From positions 1,426,001-1,490,000 of the forward strand of contig CP011077.1 in assembly GCA_000963575.1 (NCBI GenBank): a stretch of 64,000 nt of DNA, in the 5' to 3' direction. The position numbers and the translations under genes are program-made. Under the pieces are notes generated by a model. It was not told where the DNA came from and ran no database searches. It saw only the letters and a program-made list of their open reading frames with translations. Below are positions 58,260-64,000 of the stretch, in pieces. Position 1 is the stretch's first letter. Each line of letters begins with the position of its first letter. The stretch comes from Klebsiella michiganensis. GTDB taxonomy: Bacteria > Pseudomonadota > Gammaproteobacteria > Enterobacterales > Enterobacteriaceae.

Positions 58260-58371
58260 GGGAATGACTATCCTTGTAGTTAAAATGTTACGACGGATGT
58301 CACACTACCGAAAGAAAGGAATTGAGTCGAGTAGGGGCGAAGAAAAAGGTTGGCGAGGGGAAAAATAGAGA

Positions 58372-58395
58372 GAAGGCTCACCGCGGTGAGCCTTC
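58372..58395 (-). terminator. Terminator of aqpZ
   Basis: GAAGGCTCACC (58372-58382) pairs with GGTGAGCCTTC (58385-58395), giving a long stem with a minimal loop. On the minus strand it is followed by CTCTCTATTTTT. Confidence 0.75.
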
Positions 58396-58403
58396 ATAAA
58401 GCT

Positions 58404-59099
58404 TTAGCTACGTTTTTCCAGCAGAGTACGGTAAATAATACCGCCCAGAATCCCGCCAATAATAGGCATAACCCAGAAAAGCCACAGCTGATCCAGCGCC
58501 CAGCCACCCTGGAAAATAGCCACAGCGGTGCTGCGTGCAGGGTTTACGGAGGTGTTGGTAACCGGAATACTAATTAAGTGGATTAAGGTTAATGCCAGGC
58601 CAATGGCTATTGGAGCAAAACCCGGTGCAGCAAATTTATCCGTTGCACCATGAATAACAATCAGGAAGCCACAGGTTAATACGATTTCAATCACAATGGC
58701 GGACAGCATGGAATATCCACCCGGGGAATGTTCGCCATAGCCGTTAGAAGCAAAACCGCTGGCTGCCGCGTCAAAGCCTGCTTTACCGCTCGCGATTAAA
58801 TAAAGAATAGCAGCTGCCACAATCCCGCCAATCACCTGGGCAATAATGTAGCCAATCACTTCTTTAGCCGGGAAGCGGCCGCCGGCCCACAGGCCAAGAG
58901 TAACGGCTGGGTTAAAGTGGCCGCCGGAGATATGGCCGACGGCAAAGGCCATGGTCAGTACGGTTAAACCAAATGCCAGCGCGACGCCCACAAAACCAAT
59001 ACCTAATTCCGGGAATGCTGCCGCTAATACTGCGCTACCACAACCACCAAATACCAGCCAGAACGTCCCGAAGAACTCGGCTGCTAATTTTCTAAACAT
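58404..59099 (-). CDS. aqpZ: AqpZ, aquaporin Z
   Basis: A tetrameric inner-membrane water channel. 231 residues as in E. coli, six membrane spans and both half-helix motifs, NPAVT (in HISGGHFNPAVTLGLWAG) and NPARS (in TNTSVNPARSTAV). The narrow-filter Arg follows NPA in the second motif and marks a water-selective channel. ATG 59099 (MFRKLAAEFFGTF) fits E. coli; the longer frame adds 11 residues without support. Confidence 0.97.
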   Translation of the reverse strand: MFRKLAAEFFGTFWLVFGGCGSAVLAAAFPELGIGFVGVALAFGLTVLTMAFAVGHISGGHFNPAVTLGLWAGGRFPAKEVIGYIIAQVIGGIVAAAILYLIASGKAGFDAAASGFASNGYGEHSPGGYSMLSAIVIEIVLTCGFLIVIHGATDKFAAPGFAPIAIGLALTLIHLISIPVTNTSVNPARSTAVAIFQGGWALDQLWLFWVMPIIGGILGGIIYRTLLEKRS

Positions 59100-59509
59100 A
59101 ACCACCTCTGCTAAAAGCCAGAAACAATTCACGGTTCACGCGCTAAATCACACGCCCCTGATTGTCGCTAATTCACCGTCATTAAGTGAATGACGAAAGT
59201 AATATTAAATGCGCGTTAATATTAGGTATTTCGTCAATTCGCCACCAGCACAATAAATTCCTGTTTTTTGATTTAGGGCAATGAGGTGTTATTCCTTTTA
59301 TGAGGATAGGTGTCAGAAGTATAGGTTATCTTTGAATGAAGTAAGAATATTCTGGATAATAAAAAACTACGCCTCAGCGCGAATTGATTATGGTAAGTGC
59401 GGTATGTTTTTATCGCGTAACGCTTTGACATTGTGTGGTTACATTGCCCTCTCGCTTGCCGCTATACTCGAAAAGAGCGATGGATAAAAGTGGATGCACA
59501 GGAGGCGGT
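59100..59509. other. aqpZ-ybjD divergent intergenic region
   Basis: 410 bases, markedly AT-rich between about 59190 and 59410. It holds the leader of aqpZ on the left and that of ybjD on the right; TATACT (59463-59468) with an upstream TG is a fair extended -10 for ybjD. The 68-codon frame at 59281-59487 has no SD and no recognisable homology, so it is not called. Confidence 0.6.
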
Positions 59510-61165
59510 ATGTTTCTCGAGCGGGTTGAGGTGGTTGGTTTTCGCGGTATTAACCGTTTGTCGTTGATGCTTGAGCAAAACAATGTCCTGATTGGCGAAA
59601 ATGCCTGGGGTAAATCCAGCCTGTTAGATGTGCTGACCTTGCTGCTTTCACCGCACCGGGAGCTCTACCATTTTGTTCGTGAGGATTTCTATTTCCCTCC
59701 CGGCGAGCTTCACGGGCGCGAAAGCCATCTGCAAATCATCCTGACCTTCCGCGAGGCGGCATCCGGGCACCATTTAGGGCGGCGTTATCGTAATCTCTCC
59801 CCGGTCTGGGTGGCGGGGAACGACGGCTTTCATCGCATTTATTACCGTCTGGAAGGGGAGCTTGGGGATGAAGGGACGGTTTTAACGCTGCGAAGTTTTC
59901 TCAATGCCCACGGCCAGCCGCTGACGCTGGACGCCATCGACGAAATGGCGATGAACATTACGCGCCTGAACCCTGTGCTGCGCCTGAGAGATGCCCGATT
60001 TATGCGGCGACTGCGCAACGGCAGCATGCCAGAAATGCCGGAAACGGAGCTGACCGCCCGCCAGCTGGATTTTCTGGCAAGAGAGCTGGTATCAAGGCCG
60101 CAAAATCTCACCGATGCGCAGCTGCGCCAGGGGCTGTCGGCCATGGTGCAACTGCTTGAACACTATTTCTCTGAACAGGGCGCGATAGCCCATCAGCGCC
60201 TGATGCGGCGGCGCTCTCATGATGAGCAGCGCAGCTGGCGCTATCTGGATGTGATCAACCGTATGATAGACAAACCGGGCAGCCGTTCGCATCGCATGAT
60301 CCTGCTGGGCATGTTTTCCACGTTGCTGCAGGCGAAGGGCAGTATTGCGCTCGATAGGGACGCGCGTCCGCTGCTGCTGGTGGAGGATCCTGAAACCCGG
60401 CTGCACCCGATTATGCTTTCTGTTGCCTGGCATCTGCTGAATTTGCTGCCGCTGCAAAAAATTACCACGACAAATTCTGGAGAGTTGCTCTCGCTGACGC
60501 CGGTGGAACAGGTTTGTCGGCTGGTGCGTGAATCCTCTCGCGTGGCCGCGTGGCGGTTAGGGCCGGGCGGCATGAACGCGGAAGATAGCCGGAGAATTGC
60601 TTTCCATATTCGTTTTAACCGCGCGTCCTCACTCTTTGCCCGCTGCTGGCTGCTGGTGGAAGGCGAGACCGAAGTGTGGGTGATGAACGAACTGGCGCGG
60701 CAGTGTGGGCACCATTTTGATGCCGAAGGCGTGAAGGTCATTGAGTTTGCGCAATCCGGACTGCGCCCGTTGATTAAGTTTGCTCGCCGGATGGGTATTG
60801 AATGGCATGTGCTGGTGGACGGTGATGATGCCGGTAAAAAATATGCGGCTACCGTGCGCGGCTTGCTGGACAACGACCGCGATCAGGAACGCGATCACCT
60901 GACGGCATTGCCGGCGCTGGATATGGAACATTTTATGTATCGGCAGGGGTTTTCGGATGTGTTTCATCGCGTGGCTCAACTGCCTGAAAATGTGCCGATG
61001 AATTTGCGCCGAATTATTACGAAGGCCATTCATCGTTCATCAAAGCCGGATTTAGCTATCGAAGTGGCGCTGGAGGCCGGGCGACGGGGCGTGGATGCGG
61101 TACCGCCTTTGCTGCGGAAAATGTTTTCCAGGGTGCTCTGGCTGGCTCGTGGCCGGGCGGATTAG
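59510..61165 (+). CDS. ybjD: YbjD, OLD-family ATP-dependent TOPRIM nuclease-like protein
   Basis: 551 residues (E. coli 552). N-terminal AAA-type ATPase: MFLERVEVVGFRGINRLSL, Walker A IGENAWGKSSLLD (about 30-42), and the later ABC-type Walker B region LLLVEDPETRLHPIM. C-terminal TOPRIM domain: Glu in CWLLVEGETEVWV and the DxD-type VDGDDAGKKYAA. OLD proteins are nucleases, some acting in phage exclusion; the role of stand-alone chromosomal YbjD is unknown. ATG 59510 follows AGGAGGCGG; the longer frame to 59435 is not supported. Confidence 0.93.
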   Translation: MFLERVEVVGFRGINRLSLMLEQNNVLIGENAWGKSSLLDVLTLLLSPHRELYHFVREDFYFPPGELHGRESHLQIILTFREAASGHHLGRRYRNLSPVWVAGNDGFHRIYYRLEGELGDEGTVLTLRSFLNAHGQPLTLDAIDEMAMNITRLNPVLRLRDARFMRRLRNGSMPEMPETELTARQLDFLARELVSRPQNLTDAQLRQGLSAMVQLLEHYFSEQGAIAHQRLMRRRSHDEQRSWRYLDVINRMIDKPGSRSHRMILLGMFSTLLQAKGSIALDRDARPLLLVEDPETRLHPIMLSVAWHLLNLLPLQKITTTNSGELLSLTPVEQVCRLVRESSRVAAWRLGPGGMNAEDSRRIAFHIRFNRASSLFARCWLLVEGETEVWVMNELARQCGHHFDAEGVKVIEFAQSGLRPLIKFARRMGIEWHVLVDGDDAGKKYAATVRGLLDNDRDQERDHLTALPALDMEHFMYRQGFSDVFHRVAQLPENVPMNLRRIITKAIHRSSKPDLAIEVALEAGRRGVDAVPPLLRKMFSRVLWLARGRAD

Positions 61166-61186
61166 CGCCCGGCTGGCAATGTCACT

Positions 61187-62134
61187 TTAGAAATGGCTGT
61201 TGATGTTGCTCATCATACCGTCGAGCAGCTCATAGCGGCGGCGGTATTCTGCACGTTTTTTACTGGCAATATCTTCCAGTGGCTTGCGCTCAACGCTGGA
61301 CGGCAAGGCATACAGGCCATCTGCGCGCGGTTCGCCGCTCATGGACTGCCAAAAACTGTCATAGTCCGCGTGCAGGCTGTCTTTTTTCTTTTTCTCATAG
61401 CGCCATGAGCGATAAATATGAGTGCTGTTGCCTACGGCCAGAATGCGCTCGGCGTCGAGAAGTTTCGCCAGTTCACACGCAACTTCAAGCAGTATACGTT
61501 TAGGGAACAATCCGTGGCAGGCTTTAGTGGCTGCCTGAATAGCTTCGTGAGGCACCCAGGTTTTTGCCCCCTGCAGGCAACCGATAAAGAAGGTGTTTTT
61601 GCCTTCGAATTGGTTGAGAGTGAAGGTCATACGCGCCAGCGGAACGCCTTCTTCATTGCAGAAGTTCAGGAATGCTTCGCCTTCTTTACCTTCAATATCG
61701 TGTGAGGTGAGGTCGATAAACATCAGCTCGTTGTTTTTACCCACTAGCGTGGCCAGACGATAACCTTCGGTGGAAAAATGCCCGTTAAGCAGCTTTTTCG
61801 GCATTTTCTCGGCAATTTTCTGGTAGTGGTAAGCGATAGTATCCCGCGTATGCTTACGTTTCAGCGGCAGCGCAAGGTAAGGGCGATGCAGACGGCACGG
61901 CAGCCCTGGCTGAGCGTTCAGCATGTTGGCGAGATGAGGCTGGCTTGCCAGGCTTTTCATCAGGCTGGCGGTATACACAGGCATCGCTAGTGAGCGTAAA
62001 ATAAACTTGCGGCGATAAGCCTTTTTACCCCAGGATGCTCCCGGCTGCCACTCACCCGTTGCTAATGAAAGGAAGAGTTTCCAGCCTGTTTGAGGCAGGG
62101 TTTCGGTAGCTTGCGCGGCAGCGATCTGAGACAT
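61187..62134 (-). CDS. ybjX: YbjX, VirK/YbjX family protein (DUF535)
   Basis: 315 residues, basic, in the DUF535 family (ACYL-transferase-unrelated; GHFSTEGYRLATLVGKNNELMFIDLTSHDIEGKEGEAFLNF; FFIGCLQGAKTWVPHEAIQAATKACHGLFPKR). Homologues in Salmonella (YbjX, SomA, VirK) are PhoPQ-regulated and linked to antimicrobial-peptide resistance and lipid A. ATG 62134 (MSQIAAAQA) is used; an in-frame ATG at 62176 would add 14 residues. A PhoP box lies between it and the divergent macA. It ends 21 bases from convergent ybjD. Confidence 0.9.
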   Translation of the reverse strand: MSQIAAAQATETLPQTGWKLFLSLATGEWQPGASWGKKAYRRKFILRSLAMPVYTASLMKSLASQPHLANMLNAQPGLPCRLHRPYLALPLKRKHTRDTIAYHYQKIAEKMPKKLLNGHFSTEGYRLATLVGKNNELMFIDLTSHDIEGKEGEAFLNFCNEEGVPLARMTFTLNQFEGKNTFFIGCLQGAKTWVPHEAIQAATKACHGLFPKRILLEVACELAKLLDAERILAVGNSTHIYRSWRYEKKKKDSLHADYDSFWQSMSGEPRADGLYALPSSVERKPLEDIASKKRAEYRRRYELLDGMMSNINSHF

Positions 62135-62230
62135 GATAAAAACCTGAATTCGAGAAAGATGCCAATATTTCAACATGCCGGATGTCAACCGACATTCAAT
62201 AACTGTTACATATCTTCACATTGTGAAGTT

Positions 62231-62247
62231 TGTTTATGAACCGTTTA
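62231..62247. promoter_or_regulatory. PhoP box between ybjX and macA
   Basis: TGTTTA-TGAAC-CGTTTA: two direct hexamers with a 5-base gap, matching (T/G)GTTTA-N5-(T/G)GTTTA with one mismatch. It is oriented toward macA. ybjX (E. coli, Salmonella) and macAB (Salmonella) are known PhoP-linked genes. Confidence 0.75.
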
Positions 62248-62275
62248 ATCATGCGTTAGCTATTTCAGGATTTAT

Positions 62276-63391
62276 ATGAAAGTTAAGGGAAAATTTAAAA
62301 AACGTTATTGGCTTTACGCGCTGTTAGTGGTGATATTTTTCCTCTGGCTTTGGCAATTTTTGCATGCACCAACCCCACAATACCAGACGATGATTGTGCG
62401 TAAGGCTTCGCTTCAGCAAAGCGTCCTGGCAACAGGAAAGCTCGATGCCGTGCGCAAAGTTGACGTCGGGGCGCAGGTGAGCGGGCAGTTAAAAACGCTG
62501 TCGGTTAGCATTGGCGATAAGGTGAAAAAAGATCAGCTTCTGGGGGTTATCGATCCCGAACAGGCGGAGAACCAGGTCAAAGAGGTTGAAGCCACGCTGA
62601 TGGAGCTGCGTGCACAGCGCATGCAGTCCGAAGCCGAAAGTAAGCTTGCCGCGGTGACGCTGTCCCGCCAACAGGCGCTGGCGAAAACCCAGGCGGTGTC
62701 CCGCCAGGATCTTGATAAAGCGGCAACCGATCTGGCGGTTAAACAGGCACAAATTGGCACCATTGACGCGCAGATTAAGCGTAATCAGGCCTCTTTAAGT
62801 ACCGCTAAGACTAACCTTGAATTTACCCGGATTGTTGCGCCAATGGCGGGGGAAGTGACGCAAATTACGACCCTGCAAGGCCAAACTGTGATTGCCGCGC
62901 AGCAGGCGCCGAATATCCTGACGCTGGCGGATTTAAGCACCATGCTGGTGAAAGCCCAGGTCTCTGAAGCTGATGTTATACACCTCAAGCCGGGCCAGAA
63001 AGCCTGGTTTACGGTACTTGGCGACCCGATGACGCGCTATGAAGGCGTGCTGAAAGATATCCTGCCGACGCCAGATAAAGTCAACGAGGCCATTTTCTAT
63101 AATGCGCGCTTTGAGGTGCCTAACCCGAAAGGCATTCTGCGCCTCGATATGACCGCGCAGGTGCATATTCAACTGGGGGGCGTAAAAGATGTGCTGACTA
63201 TTCCTCTGGCCGCGCTGGGCGAACCAATTGGAGATAATCGCTATAACATCACGGTGCTGCGCAACGGGGAAGAGAAACCTCGAGAAATCACTATCGGCAT
63301 GCGTAACGACACGCAGGTTCAGGTCGTTAACGGGCTGGAAGAAGGCGAAGAGGTGGTGACTGGTCGCGCCAATGCCGGGGGCGGTAAATGA
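62276..63391 (+). CDS. macA: MacA, periplasmic adaptor of the MacAB-TolC efflux pump
   Basis: 371 residues as in E. coli. A membrane anchor at about 12-30 is followed by the lipoyl half-motifs (ATGKLDAVRKVDVGAQVSGQL and LEFTRIVAPMAGEVTQI), a coiled-coil hairpin (about 95-165), then the beta-barrel and membrane-proximal domains. It links MacB to TolC for macrolide, enterotoxin or heme-precursor export and stimulates the MacB ATPase. ATGA overlap with macB. Confidence 0.96.
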   Translation: MKVKGKFKKRYWLYALLVVIFFLWLWQFLHAPTPQYQTMIVRKASLQQSVLATGKLDAVRKVDVGAQVSGQLKTLSVSIGDKVKKDQLLGVIDPEQAENQVKEVEATLMELRAQRMQSEAESKLAAVTLSRQQALAKTQAVSRQDLDKAATDLAVKQAQIGTIDAQIKRNQASLSTAKTNLEFTRIVAPMAGEVTQITTLQGQTVIAAQQAPNILTLADLSTMLVKAQVSEADVIHLKPGQKAWFTVLGDPMTRYEGVLKDILPTPDKVNEAIFYNARFEVPNPKGILRLDMTAQVHIQLGGVKDVLTIPLAALGEPIGDNRYNITVLRNGEEKPREITIGMRNDTQVQVVNGLEEGEEVVTGRANAGGGK

Positions 63392-64000
63392 CGGCGCTGC
63401 TTGAACTAAAGGACATTCGCCGCAGCTATCCCTCCGGTGAAGAGCAGGTTGAAGTGCTGAAGGGCATCAGCCTGACGATTGAAGCCGGGGAGATGGTGGC
63501 GATTGTAGGCGCGTCAGGTTCCGGTAAATCGACGCTAATGAACATCCTCGGTTGCCTGGATAAACCCAGCAGCGGGAGCTACAAAGTGGCGGGTGTGGAT
63601 GTGTCGGGGCTGGATAGCGATGCGCTGGCGACGCTGCGCCGCGAGCACTTCGGCTTTATCTTCCAGCGTTATCACCTGCTTTCTCACCTGAATGCTTCGC
63701 AAAATGTTGAAGTCCCGGCGGTCTATGCCGGGACAACGAGAGCCCAGCGGCAGCAGCGCGCGCATGAATTGCTGGGGCGCCTTGGGCTGAAGGAGCGGGT
63801 GGAATATCTTCCTTCACAGCTTTCGGGTGGGCAGCAGCAGCGCGTCAGTATCGCCCGGGCGCTGATGAACGGCGGCCAGGTGATTCTGGCGGATGAACCC
63901 ACGGGCGCGCTGGACAGCCACTCCGGCGAAGATGTGATGGCCACGCTGAAGCAGCTCCGTGAGCGCGGGCATACGGTGATTATCGTGACTCACGATCCTG
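63388..64000 (+). CDS. macB: MacB, macrolide export ATP-binding/permease protein, 3' truncated by the window edge
   Basis: The frame runs open from ATG 63388 to the window end (204 codons of about 648). The N-terminal ABC domain is complete to the switch region: Walker A VGASGSGKSTLMN (about 40-52), Q-loop FIFQRYHLLSHLNA, signature LSGGQQQRVSIARALM, Walker B VILADEPTGALDS and the switch His VIIVTHDP at the edge. The four-helix membrane domain lies outside. The start overlaps the macA stop by 4 bases. Confidence 0.96.
   Translation, partial: MTALLELKDIRRSYPSGEEQVEVLKGISLTIEAGEMVAIVGASGSGKSTLMNILGCLDKPSSGSYKVAGVDVSGLDSDALATLRREHFGFIFQRYHLLSHLNASQNVEVPAVYAGTTRAQRQQRAHELLGRLGLKERVEYLPSQLSGGQQQRVSIARALMNGGQVILADEPTGALDSHSGEDVMATLKQLRERGHTVIIVTHDP

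Noticed and set aside
59281..59487. 68-codon plus-strand open frame between aqpZ and ybjD
   Set aside because: It lies in AT-rich leader DNA, overlaps the likely ybjD promoter and lacks a ribosome-binding site.

Overview
This window is chromosomal DNA from a member of the Enterobacteriaceae. Nearly every gene is a close, colinear orthologue of an Escherichia coli K-12 gene, with matching protein lengths, start sites and regulatory sites (FadR, FabR, ArgR, NsrR/FNR and PhoP boxes, and the small RNA RybB). It is not E. coli itself: gene order is rearranged, an operon is present that K-12 lacks, and intergenic repeats differ. I cannot fix the genus from the sequence alone.

Layout. (1) 1-704: the 3' part of mlaA (outer-membrane lipid asymmetry). 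(2) 724-6815: a four-gene operon set between the convergent mlaA and fadL genes. It encodes three SPFH/band-7 (HflK/HflC-like) membrane proteins and a P1B-type metal ATPase, all joined by 4-nt start/stop overlaps. A sequence closely resembling a Zur (zinc uptake regulator) operator lies in its promoter region. This is the most interesting part of the window: the reading offered is a zinc-starvation-induced metal transport complex with an SPFH scaffold. (3) 6828-22177: the fadL-yfcZ-fadIJ-sixA-smrB-prmB-aroC-mepA-yfcA-epmC-yfcL-mnmC-fabB block, which corresponds to one E. coli region (about 52 min). It covers fatty-acid uptake and degradation, chorismate synthesis, tRNA and translation-factor modification, and unsaturated fatty-acid synthesis. 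(4) 22400-26900: yfcJ, then a change of synteny to the ybjI-ybjJ-rcdA cluster, which lies near 19 min in E. coli. An acetyltransferase gene and a repeat sit at the joint. (5) 26970-64000: the second E. coli block, rybB, ybjL, ybjM, grxA, ybjC, nfsA, [xapABR inserted], rimK, ybjN, potFGHI, ybjO, rlmC, artJ, artPIQM, ybjP, ybjQ, amiD, ybjS, ybjT, ltaE, poxB, [a DoxX gene], hcr, hcp, lysO, aqpZ, ybjD, ybjX, macA and the start of macB.

Functional themes are periplasmic binding-protein ABC uptake (putrescine, arginine), redox and nitrosative-stress proteins (GrxA, NfsA, Hcp/Hcr), xanthosine salvage, envelope maintenance, and export (LysO, MacAB). Several regulators sit beside matching dyads: RcdA-like TetR at 26282-26299, XapR at 31170-31259, and RybB, whose 5' seed is perfectly complementary to the early fadL coding sequence in this same window. 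Two families of intergenic hairpin repeats occur, at 13.3, 18.7 and 42.5 kb and at 23.6 and 42.3 kb. No tRNA, rRNA, CRISPR array, insertion sequence or prophage was seen.
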